From: Bacteroidia bacterium
Lineage (GTDB): Bacteria; Bacteroidota; Bacteroidia; Cytophagales; Cyclobacteriaceae
Direction: 5' to 3'
Assembly: GCA_012031955.1 (NCBI GenBank)
Contig: JAAURZ010000090.1
Location: 1-7,988 of the forward strand
DNA: 7,988 nucleotides
This document shows positions 1 to 6,133 of the stretch, in pieces (the first letter of the stretch is position 1; each line of letters starts with the position of its first letter). The notes below the pieces were generated by a model, which had not been told where the DNA came from, ran no database searches, and worked only from the letters and a program-made list of their open reading frames with translations. The position numbers were made by a program, and so were the translations under genes.

Positions 1-738
1 TTAGTAACGCAGGCGTACTCGCGCAGCGAGGGGGAAGTATTTGATCTGCTGCCGCTCCAGTTGAATGCGAAGCACGTTGGCCACGTCACACCACTGCAGG
101 GCTTTCATGAGGTCGAGTTCCACGAGCACGCCGAGTTCTCTGATAAATTTTGGCAGCAACGTGGGAGGGCCGCACACCATCACCTTGGCGCCCAACTTTT
201 GCAGGGCGAAGATATTGGACAACGCCACACGCGAATGAAGTATGTCGCCGATTATCGCCACCTTTTTTCCCGTAAGGGTGCCGAGCTTTTCGCGAATGGA
301 AAACGCATCGAGTAGTGCCTGCGTAGGATGTTCGTGTGTGCCGTCGCCGGCGTTTACGATGTTGGCGGAAATGTGCTTGGCAAGAAAATGAGGAGCACCC
401 GGACTTGCGTGACGCATCACCACCATGTCTACTTTCATGGCCAGTATGTTGTTCACTGTGTCGAGCAAGGTCTCGCCTTTTTTTACCGAACTGTTGGATG
501 CTGAGAAGTTGACCACGTCGGCCGACAATCTTTTTTCCGCGAGTTCGAACGACAGCCGTGTGCGGGTGGAGTTCTCAAAAAATACGTTGGCGATGGTGAC
601 GTCGCGCAGGGAAGGTACCCGCTTGATGGGCCGGTTGATCACATCCTTGAAATTGTCCGCTGTTTCGAAAATAAGTTCAATGTCTTCTCGGGTGATGTTC
701 TTAATGCCAAGGAGATGTTTTTGACTTAGTTTCGACAT
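1..738 (-). CDS. pyrB: Aspartate carbamoyltransferase catalytic chain, frameshifted near the left edge (partial)
   Basis: PyrB condenses carbamoyl phosphate with L-aspartate, the committed step of pyrimidine synthesis, in the cytoplasm. Seen: the carbamoyl-phosphate loop STRTR at residues 57-61, the SVKKGET loop at 84-90, HPTQ at 137-140 and the aspartate-domain segment GDILHSR at 164-170. The family usually runs to about 305-310 residues; this frame stops at 245 and so lacks the C-terminal HPGP..RG part. The last residues (after YFP at 234-236) do not look like PyrB. Dropping one G from the G run at 30-34 gives YFPSLREYA, the usual PyrB continuation, and the reading then stays open to the window edge. 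The TAA at 1-3 is therefore probably an artefact or a disabling frameshift, and the real gene continues outside. The ATG at 738-736 lies 3 nt after the pyrR stop, suggesting translational coupling. The identity of the gene is very secure; whether it is intact is not. Confidence 0.93.
   Translation of the reverse strand: MSKLSQKHLLGIKNITREDIELIFETADNFKDVINRPIKRVPSLRDVTIANVFFENSTRTRLSFELAEKRLSADVVNFSASNSSVKKGETLLDTVNNILAMKVDMVVMRHASPGAPHFLAKHISANIVNAGDGTHEHPTQALLDAFSIREKLGTLTGKKVAIIGDILHSRVALSNIFALQKLGAKVMVCGPPTLLPKFIRELGVLVELDLMKALQWCDVANVLRIQLERQQIKYFPLAARVRLRY
30..34. other. Frameshift site in pyrB (GGGGG run, one base too many)
   Basis: On the minus strand TTCCCCCTCG is read as F-P-L. With one C fewer it reads F-P-S-L-R-E-Y-A, the conserved PyrB continuation. 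This homopolymer break creates the stop at positions 1-3. Confidence 0.75.
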
Positions 739-741
739 AGA

Positions 742-1284
742 TTAAGGCTTGTTAACGAGCCAGATTTTGTTTTGTGAATGACCTTGTGCCTTCAGTTCGA
801 CCAATACACGTTGGGTGGCCAGCGTGTTTACCGCCTTGCCTACGTAGTCGGGCGCGATAGGCAGATCGCGGTTGTATTTTCTGTCAATCAGAACGAGTAA
901 CTCTACCTTGCCAGGGCGACCGAAGGCGATCATGGCGTCAAGCGCTGCGCGGATGGTGCGGCCGGTAAAGAGCACATCGTCTACCAGCACCACGCTCTTG
1001 CCTTCTATCACAAAAGGCACGCGTGTTTCGTTGGCCCTGGCCGGCGTGTCGCGCCTGCGAAAGTCGTCGCGATAAAAAGTAGCGTCGAGGTAGCCGAGCG
1101 GAATTTGCTGCCCGGTTTCCTGCTGCAGTTGCTGGTGAATGAGGTCGGCCAGAAAGATACCGCGAGGTTGCATGCCCAGGATGACGGTGTCTGAAAAATC
1201 GCCATGATTCTCAATAAGTTGCTGGCAAAGACGGCTTATTGTGATGTCGAGAAGATCAGAATCCAGGATGAGTTTTTTCTGCAT
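742..1284 (-). CDS. pyrR: PyrR: pyrimidine regulator / uracil phosphoribosyltransferase
   Basis: This is a 180-residue type I phosphoribosyltransferase, the normal PyrR length. The PRPP loop VVLVDDVLFTGRT is at residues 98-110, MQPRG at 38-42 matches the early PRTase loop, and DRKYNRDLPIAPDYVGK at 134-150 is the PyrR-type C-terminal signature. In Gram-positive bacteria PyrR binds UMP and the pyr mRNA leader to attenuate the operon, and it also converts uracil plus PRPP to UMP. In Bacteroidota the RNA-binding role is less clear, and I see no convincing anti-antiterminator in the 48-nt gap in front of this gene. The gene sits directly before pyrB with a 3-nt gap, the classic pyrR-pyrB order, so co-expression with pyrB is very likely. 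No Shine-Dalgarno precedes the ATG. A TATATTTG element lies 9 nt upstream of the ATG, so part of the transcription may start here with an almost leaderless mRNA. Confidence 0.95.
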   Translation of the reverse strand: MQKKLILDSDLLDITISRLCQQLIENHGDFSDTVILGMQPRGIFLADLIHQQLQQETGQQIPLGYLDATFYRDDFRRRDTPARANETRVPFVIEGKSVVLVDDVLFTGRTIRAALDAMIAFGRPGKVELLVLIDRKYNRDLPIAPDYVGKAVNTLATQRVLVELKAQGHSQNKIWLVNKP

Positions 1285-1292
1285 GCCGCGTG

Positions 1293-1300
1293 CAAATATA
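1293..1300 (-). promoter_or_regulatory. Candidate Bacteroidota -7 element (TATATTTG) before pyrR
   Basis: On the minus strand the sequence reads TATATTTG, an exact match to the Bacteroidota -7 consensus TAnnTTTG. It lies in the 48-nt gap between the second secreted paralog and pyrR. No TTG/TTTG -33 element is visible at the usual distance upstream, so this is a half match. If used, transcription would start within a few bases of the pyrR ATG and leave essentially no leader, and therefore no room for a PyrR-type RNA attenuator. Confidence 0.4.
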
Positions 1301-1332
1301 AGGAAAAGTTTGATAGCCCGCCGCGACTCCTT

Positions 1333-2886
1333 CTATCGGTAACGCAGTTTGTTGACGAAGAATACACGCCGTTTGGGATTTACATTGGCCTCCTGCCAGT
1401 TCAGGATCTCCTGTACGCCCGATGCGTAAAAATAGTCGGCATACCAGTAGTCAAGTTTGTTTTGCGTGGCTTCCTTTTCCTTCGTTACATCCGATTTGAA
1501 CCGGGTCATGATGGGGTCGCTTGCCTTGCCCTCCAGCACTTTGTTGTCCTGGATGATCTTCGAACGTATTTCATTTCCAAAAAGATAGAACAAGGCGATT
1601 CGATCTTCTTGCGGCTCCAGGCGCACGAACTGCTCCAGTGTAAACGTGCGCACATCGTTGATCTCAAAACTGTTGTCCCACACAAGTTTACCATCTTCTT
1701 CAAAGCCGATTACCACGGCGTGTGTGTAGAAGTAGCCGTCGAATATTCTGCCGTTCTGTACCATGCCCCGGTTGACGAATGACGGGTTGAAGAACCCTCC
1801 GTAGTAGGTCCGGTCCACGGTGATGTATCTCGGATAAAAAGCTTCGCCTAGTAGTATATACTGGCCGTTGTAGGGAATGAGTTCATGCACAAGAAACCGG
1901 TAGTTGAACCGTATCTTCTTGCCTTTGATTTTTCTGCGATCGATCCTGTTTTTAATTCTGTTCTGCCGCCGCGCTTTCAGGTACTTGAAGAAATTTTCCA
2001 GGTCGGCAAAGTTGTAGTAGCGTGTTTGCTGGTTGCCGATGGGGTCGATGGTTGTTACAAACAGGCCCTTGGAGTACTCGGAGTTTCTGTTTCCATACAC
2101 ACCCGCCACCACCTGCATTTGATTAAAGGACTTGATGGACCGCCCGAATAAAAGGCTCTTCCTGTCTTCGGTTTGCAGCGGGTAGTTGGCCTTGAGGTTG
2201 CCTTCGGCATCGTAGTTTTTTATCCAGACGGTTTTTTGTTTGAGATAGTTGCGCGCGCAGATGAGCACGTCGAACGAGCCGTCGGGATAGGTGCGCACCT
2301 GGTTGAGGTCGCCTGATTCGTTGAGCATGCCCGGCAGCACTTTCGATTTTTCGGCCGTGAAACTGAAGTGGATAACGAGGGGTACGTGGTTAAAGTAACC
2401 GCCGATTAGCGCCGCGTCCGATGTGACCTGGAACTCTGTGACCTGGATGGGAATGAAGCTCTTTATCTGGTAGCGCGTGTATTGCCCCAGCGCGCTGTTG
2501 AGACTGTAAAGTTCGAGATCGTTTCTGCTGAAGTCGGCGGCGCGAAACAGGAGATAGAGCTGGCTGTTGTGCGTGCGCTTGCCTGCCATCATGTAGTTCT
2601 TGGGAACCGGGAGGAATCCGTGCCACTGTTCGTTGAGGGCCGTGTCCAGCTTCACAATGTCAATCTGGTCGGCGCCGGTAGCCGACAGTCGCCGGTGCAG
2701 AAAGAGCCCGTCATTTTCGGCAGGTATCACTTCGAACGATGCCTCTTCGGCGCCCAGCAACAGTTCAAGCCGGCGCGTTTGTTCCACTTGTCCATGCGTG
2801 TGCACGGTTAGCAGCAGGAGTATTGCAAGAAACAGCGATCGCGTAAAACTCCTATTCGATAGTGATTTTGTTGATGTAAAACACAT
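1333..2886 (-). CDS. Secreted protein of unknown function, paralog 2 of a tandem pair
   Basis: I do not recognise a named family. The frame is open from an ATG at 2940 (535 residues; numbering below uses that start), with further ATGs at 2901 and 2886. I choose 2886 because it gives a normal signal peptide: a short basic n-region, the hydrophobic core LFLAILLLLTV, and likely cleavage near HTHG|Q at residue 51. Another possibility is that the gene once began at 2844, where AGGAG (2853-2849) precedes ACG instead of ATG. The mature protein of about 485 residues aligns by eye along its length with the upstream gene: LLFRA at 130-134, GGYFNHVP at 180-187, KVLPG at 200-204, GKLVWDNSF at 417-425, and a C-terminal block from WYADYF (499-504) to VFFVNK (526-531). 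Strand-like units such as (D/E)xxGxLxWD suggest a beta-rich, perhaps propeller-like fold (inference). Residues 322-344 are extremely basic (13 Lys/Arg of 23). The start overlaps the end of the upstream gene and pyrR follows after 48 nt. Confidence 0.8.
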   Translation of the reverse strand: MCFTSTKSLSNRSFTRSLFLAILLLLTVHTHGQVEQTRRLELLLGAEEASFEVIPAENDGLFLHRRLSATGADQIDIVKLDTALNEQWHGFLPVPKNYMMAGKRTHNSQLYLLFRAADFSRNDLELYSLNSALGQYTRYQIKSFIPIQVTEFQVTSDAALIGGYFNHVPLVIHFSFTAEKSKVLPGMLNESGDLNQVRTYPDGSFDVLICARNYLKQKTVWIKNYDAEGNLKANYPLQTEDRKSLLFGRSIKSFNQMQVVAGVYGNRNSEYSKGLFVTTIDPIGNQQTRYYNFADLENFFKYLKARRQNRIKNRIDRRKIKGKKIRFNYRFLVHELIPYNGQYILLGEAFYPRYITVDRTYYGGFFNPSFVNRGMVQNGRIFDGYFYTHAVVIGFEEDGKLVWDNSFEINDVRTFTLEQFVRLEPQEDRIALFYLFGNEIRSKIIQDNKVLEGKASDPIMTRFKSDVTKEKEATQNKLDYWYADYFYASGVQEILNWQEANVNPKRRVFFVNKLRYR

Positions 2887-4459
2887 TCCGCACCCTGTCA
2901 TCTTTGGTATTGTTGCGTATCGTTTGGTATCCCCACACAAAGTAGTGGTTGTCGCCGTACCAGTGTTTCACGCCTCCATCGGCCTTGTCTTCCGACCGCA
3001 CCTCGTCGAGGTCTTCAGTCAGGCGCACCGGTACCCCCTCTTCCATGGGCTCGCCGCCACCACCGGCAGGCACCGTCCTCGACTTGATTTCGGATTCGTC
3101 TTTGTACATAAACACCACTTCGTCGCCGGAGTAGTGAAACTCGGACACCTGTATTACGCCGGGAAGTTTGTTTTCGAGTTCAATAGAAAAGCTTTGATCC
3201 CACAATAATTTACCCTGGCTATCGAAGCATGCCACCACGCTTTCGTAGGGTCTGATATCTTCCGTAGGCCTTGTTGCCGGCCGGTTGCCGTAAGCATATG
3301 GCGATGTGTACCAGCGACTTGAGTACGGATAGAATCCGCCGCTCCAGTAAGGGTTGTAGAAAGGAGAACCGTATGGGTTGCTGTACGGATAGTTGTTGAG
3401 ATTGGACGAAGACTGGTATGCTTCGGCAAGGAGCAGGAACCCCGTTTTATTTTCCGCAAGCCTGTATGGCATTACGGTGGCTGTGTAACTTGGAATACGA
3501 CCCTCCTTCAACTCAAACCTGGTTTTGTCTTTGATCCTTTCCGCCCGCTTAGTCTTCATGTAGTCGGTAAAATGGCTCAGCTCGCCGAAGCTTACGAAGT
3601 TGATCGATTGCTCTTCGAATGGATTCACCACCAAGGCAAAAAAACCGGTGGAGGTTTTTGAGTTGCGGATGCCCCACGTGCCGAGCAACACCAGGTCTTC
3701 ACGCTCCAGCATACTCGTAATACCCACTTGCAGGGTCCGGTCTTTTTCAATCGCCACCACGTCTTCCAGCAATTGTTCGCCCGACTCATCAAAAGTTCTG
3801 AAGATGAGCCTGCCCTCGTCACGCACGCTACGGTCTATCAGCACGGTGTTGAATGTATTGTTGGCATTTACGCGAAGGTCCACGAGTTCCATATCCTTTT
3901 GAAAAAAACCGGGGAGCACCTTCATTTGCTTATCGAGCGTGTTGTACAACAGCACTGCCGGCTCGTTGTTTACATAGCCGCCAAAAACAATATGCGAACC
4001 TACTCTGCTGAAATGGGTGATCTGGTAGTTCAGCTCAGGTTGAATTTCATATTGCTGAATACCGTAGTCGGTCAGGCTGATGTCCCACAGTAGGATATCG
4101 GAGCGGTTGGATTCGCCCGCGCGAAACAGGAGCGACACGAGGCCTTGTGTGTATTCGTAGCCGATGATGTGGTTTCGCGGATTGATCGCGAGTTCGACGT
4201 CTTTCTTTTCACTGAGTTGGTTATCCAAATGCTTGAATTGCCAGAGCCTGTCACCTTCCTTGAAGTCATTTTTTTCCCGTATGAGCGCCAACCCTTCTTC
4301 CTTCAAGGGGATGATCGTAAAGTTTTCGTCTGAAAACTTTTGCACTTGCTCGAACCGAAATGGTTGCGTTATTTGAGCAAAGCCAGCAACCGGGGCACCT
4401 ATTGAGGCCAGGAAAAATGCAAAGCGAAACAGGGATACACGAACGGGGTTGCAGATCAT
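2852..4459 (-). CDS. Secreted protein of unknown function, paralog 1 of a tandem pair
   Basis: This 535-residue protein has no family name I can give. Residues 1-29 form a Sec-type signal peptide: Arg in the n-region, hydrophobic core FRFAFFLASIGAPVAG, and likely cleavage at GFA|Q (28/29). There is no lipobox Cys at the cleavage point, so a periplasmic or exported soluble protein is likely. Blocks shared with the next gene are NFTIIP at 46-51, SLLFRAGE at 109-116, GGYVNNEP at 160-167, KVLPG at 180-184, GKLLWDQSF at 416-424, and the C-terminal WYGDNHYF (500-507) to VFYINK (526-531). A long Tyr/Pro/Ser/Asn-rich segment at 349-392 and a Gly-rich, acidic linker at 464-496 set it apart from its paralog. 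It begins 14 nt after the EVE gene stop and overlaps the start region of the next paralog, which places it inside the leftward array. No catalytic motif is visible. Internal extender-type repeats hint at a beta-sheet scaffold (inference). Confidence 0.85.
   Translation of the reverse strand: MICNPVRVSLFRFAFFLASIGAPVAGFAQITQPFRFEQVQKFSDENFTIIPLKEEGLALIREKNDFKEGDRLWQFKHLDNQLSEKKDVELAINPRNHIIGYEYTQGLVSLLFRAGESNRSDILLWDISLTDYGIQQYEIQPELNYQITHFSRVGSHIVFGGYVNNEPAVLLYNTLDKQMKVLPGFFQKDMELVDLRVNANNTFNTVLIDRSVRDEGRLIFRTFDESGEQLLEDVVAIEKDRTLQVGITSMLEREDLVLLGTWGIRNSKTSTGFFALVVNPFEEQSINFVSFGELSHFTDYMKTKRAERIKDKTRFELKEGRIPSYTATVMPYRLAENKTGFLLLAEAYQSSSNLNNYPYSNPYGSPFYNPYWSGGFYPYSSRWYTSPYAYGNRPATRPTEDIRPYESVVACFDSQGKLLWDQSFSIELENKLPGVIQVSEFHYSGDEVVFMYKDESEIKSRTVPAGGGGEPMEEGVPVRLTEDLDEVRSEDKADGGVKHWYGDNHYFVWGYQTIRNNTKDDRVRNVFYINKITIE
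3284..3409 (-). other. Tyr/Pro-rich low-complexity coding segment with a 10-bp direct repeat
   Basis: This part of paralog 1 (residues 351-392) encodes alternating NPY, YPY, SPY and similar triplets, with aromatic residues about every second or third position. At the DNA level GTACGGATAG occurs at 3323-3332 and again at 3383-3392, exactly 60 bp apart, each encoding a YPY unit. The other paralog has only a shorter aromatic stretch at the matching place (FYPRY to YFYTH, residues 368-406). The segment probably grew by small in-frame duplications (inference). It could be a disordered surface loop or an adhesive patch. Confidence 0.6.
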
Positions 4460-4473
4460 ACGTATTGATTATG

Positions 4474-4871
4474 TCATTTGCTCAGTTCGAGCACAATATC
4501 AAATTCTTCCGGGCGCACGGGCTGTACGGAAAGCCTGGCGGCGCGCACCAAAACCATATTAGCTAAACGCTTGTCGGATTTGATTCGTGCCAGGGTCACC
4601 GGGTTTTGAGTTTCTTGTCGGGCGTGATTTCAACCACCACCCAATCCTGATCAGCCGGCTCCGGATAATGTTCCTTGCTGATTTTACCGGTGCCGATCAC
4701 CGCTTTCTCGTCGCCGGTGTGGTAGATGAATACCGTATCGCCTTTCTGCATCGCCTTCATGTTGCTGCGCGCCTGAAAATTGCGCACCCCGTCCCACACC
4801 GCTTTCTTGTCCTTAACGAGATCGTCCCACGAGTAAGTCTCGGGTTCTGTTTTTACAAGCCAATAGTTCAT
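4474..4871 (-). CDS. EVE-domain protein (THYN1-like), one frameshift
   Basis: The N-terminal 89 residues are a clear EVE domain: YWLVKTEP at 3-10, WDGVRNFQAR at 26-35, KGDTVFIYHTG at 43-53 and DWVVVEI at 76-82. EVE domains belong to the PUA/YTH-related fold and bind modified bases in DNA or RNA. Some occur beside restriction systems, others are stand-alone housekeeping proteins. The frame stops early at 4596 after 91 residues. In the next frame the expected C-terminus follows directly (PVTLARIKSDKRLANMV and onward, ending FDIVLELSK), with a stop at 4474-4476. One missing T/A at the four-base run 4604-4607 explains it: KLK-N-PVTL would need AAAAAC where AAAAC is read. Restored, the protein is about 132 residues, close to family size. 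I type it as CDS because a sequence error seems likelier than true loss. It would be the first gene of the leftward array; the next gene starts 14 nt after its stop. Confidence 0.9.
4604..4607. other. Frameshift site in the EVE gene (TTTT run, one base short)
   Basis: On the minus strand the run reads CTCAAAACCCGGTG. Adding one A restores L-K-N-P-V and joins the two halves of the EVE domain. The site is a simple homopolymer, the commonest place for indel errors. Confidence 0.75.
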
Positions 4872-5020
4872 TTTTTGAATGGGTGTTTTTGTGAATTCTT
4901 TTGGTACCTAAATTAGAAATTGTATTCATATTTTCACGTCCTTAGCGTGCGATTCTTTCCTTTCCGCCACCAGTGTGGAATAACGTCCAACCAGTGGCAC
5001 AAGTCATCCGTAACAGCCTT
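4872..5020. promoter_or_regulatory. Divergent intergenic region between the EVE gene and the GT9 gene
   Basis: This AT-richer 149-nt gap must drive both the leftward array and the rightward glycosyltransferase unless other promoters exist. The palindromic core CTAAATTAG at 4908-4916 gives a one-mismatch match to TAnnTTTG on each strand (TAAATTAG rightward, TAATTTAG leftward). For the rightward gene a TTTG at 4888-4891 lies 17 nt before it, compatible with a Bacteroidota -33 box. For the leftward gene no -33 box is clear. A small CACG-N7-CGTG inverted repeat at about 4935-4949 follows. No terminator or small gene is evident. Confidence 0.35.
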
Positions 5021-6022
5021 ATGAAAGTACTCGTTGTGAGCTTTACTTCCCGTGCCGATCTGCTTTTTGCCACCCCTCTGCTTCGTTCGCTGAAGATACT
5101 TCAAGGCGACACGGAGGTGCATGTGTGCACGCAAAGTGGCCTCGACAGCGTGCTGGAAGCAAATCCTTACGTAGACGTTTGTCACACTTTCGACACATCG
5201 CCACGGGTGTTGCGAGCGCGGTTGAAAGAACTCCGGTTTGGCGCGGTTATCGACCTGGGTGTCGCATGGCGCCACCGTTCCTTCGTGCGTTCCATCGGTG
5301 CCCCGGTATATCGCGCGCAACAACTGGCACCCGAACGATGGCTGATGGTAAGCCTGAAAGTGAACAAGCTGCCCAACAAACACATTGCCACTCGCTTTCT
5401 CGACGCCGCGAGGCCGCTGGGAATAGCCACCGACGATCTGGGCCTAGACTGTTTTATTCCCGACCGCGACGATGTGCCTCCGGAATGGTTGCCCGACGGT
5501 TTTCAGCACGAATGGATCGCCGTATGTATACAGGCGCCTTACAACACGCGCAAGTTGCCTGTGTCGCGCCTTATCGAATTGTGCGACAAAATCAATAAGC
5601 CAATCATACTGCTCGGCGACAACGACGATGCGGAAGCCGGGGCCGTGGTGGAAAATTTCTTCCGCCAAACCGATTCAGACACGGAGACCGGATTGAAGGA
5701 ACTGAATAAAAAGGCAACAGTGTATAATGCGTGCGGCAAATTCAGCTTCAACCAGATGGCCAGCGTGGTGCGCAAGGCGAAATACGTGTTCACTTACGAC
5801 AACGACATGTTGCCTGTGGCGGCTGCATTCAACAAAGAGACATTTACCCTTTGGGGCAACACGATCACCTTGTTTGGAAGGTATCCATACCAGTCACGAT
5901 TTGTTGTACTTGAAAACAATAAGGTGTCTTGCAGACCATGCTCGTCGCGGGGTTATGCATCGTGCCCGCAGGGACATTTTAAGTGCATGAACGACATCGT
6001 ATTTGATTTCTATCTGCCCTGA
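5021..6022 (+). CDS. Glycosyltransferase family 9 (heptosyltransferase-like)
   Basis: This 333-residue protein resembles the GT9 family (ADP-heptose:LPS heptosyltransferases), GT-B fold enzymes at the cytoplasmic face of the inner membrane that add sugars to lipopolysaccharide core or similar glycans. The frame opens at 4973, but the GT9 N-terminal beta strand and loop (KVLVVSFTSRADLLFATPLLRSLK) begins at the ATG at 5021, which I take as the start. Seen: DLGVAWRHRS at 78-87, TRKLPVSRL at 176-184, the second-domain strand IILLGDNDDAEAG at 195-207, NACGKFSFNQMASVVRKAKYVF at 236-257, AAAFNKETFTLWGNT at 267-281, and a C-terminal Cys cluster (CRPCSSRGYASCPQGHFKC, 304-322) usual for Bacteroidota GT9 proteins. 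Two usual motifs are altered: the N-terminal loop reads SRAD instead of the common SIGD, and the D-x-G-x-M-H-x-A type motif reads YDNDMLPVA at 259-267. The sugar donor cannot be told from sequence. It stands alone on the plus strand and converges on the GDPD-like gene with a 3-nt gap. Confidence 0.88.
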   Translation: MKVLVVSFTSRADLLFATPLLRSLKILQGDTEVHVCTQSGLDSVLEANPYVDVCHTFDTSPRVLRARLKELRFGAVIDLGVAWRHRSFVRSIGAPVYRAQQLAPERWLMVSLKVNKLPNKHIATRFLDAARPLGIATDDLGLDCFIPDRDDVPPEWLPDGFQHEWIAVCIQAPYNTRKLPVSRLIELCDKINKPIILLGDNDDAEAGAVVENFFRQTDSDTETGLKELNKKATVYNACGKFSFNQMASVVRKAKYVFTYDNDMLPVAAAFNKETFTLWGNTITLFGRYPYQSRFVVLENNKVSCRPCSSRGYASCPQGHFKCMNDIVFDFYLP

Positions 6023-6133
6023 TCGCTACTGCCGGGCGCGCAGAAATGCATCGAGCGCCTGCAGCTTGTCTGTGTTGATGATGTCAACACCGGCGCCCAG
6101 CAGCCAGGTCCACGCCGCGGGTGTATCGGGCGA

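Noticed and set aside
1312..1337. Inverted repeat GATAG...CTATC between paralog 2 and pyrR, considered as a terminator or PyrR-binding hairpin
   Set aside because: The stem is only 5 bp with a 16-nt loop, and the following bases on the minus strand are not a clean T run.
1204..1782. Plus-strand open frame of 192 codons
   Set aside because: It lies antisense to pyrR and paralog 2, both of which are better supported; its product shows no recognisable pattern.
2600..3208. Plus-strand open frame of 202 codons across the junction of the two paralogs
   Set aside because: It is antisense to two proteins that align with each other, and its composition (Ser/Val/His-rich, no motif) fits a shadow frame.
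3277..3291. Similar GCCGGCCGGTTGCCG strings near 3277 and 6358 as a dispersed repeat
   Set aside because: Both lie inside coding sequence of unrelated genes and are short GC-rich words likely to recur by chance.
4935..4949. CACG-N7-CGTG inverted repeat as a terminator or operator
   Set aside because: Four-base arms are expected by chance and no T run follows.
4934..5383. Minus-strand open frame of 149 codons
   Set aside because: It is antisense to the N-terminal half of the GT9 gene, and its product is not protein-like.
6004..6045. Shared terminator between the convergent GT9 and GDPD-like genes
   Set aside because: Only a 4-bp GCCC/GGGC pairing is visible and there is no T run on either side.
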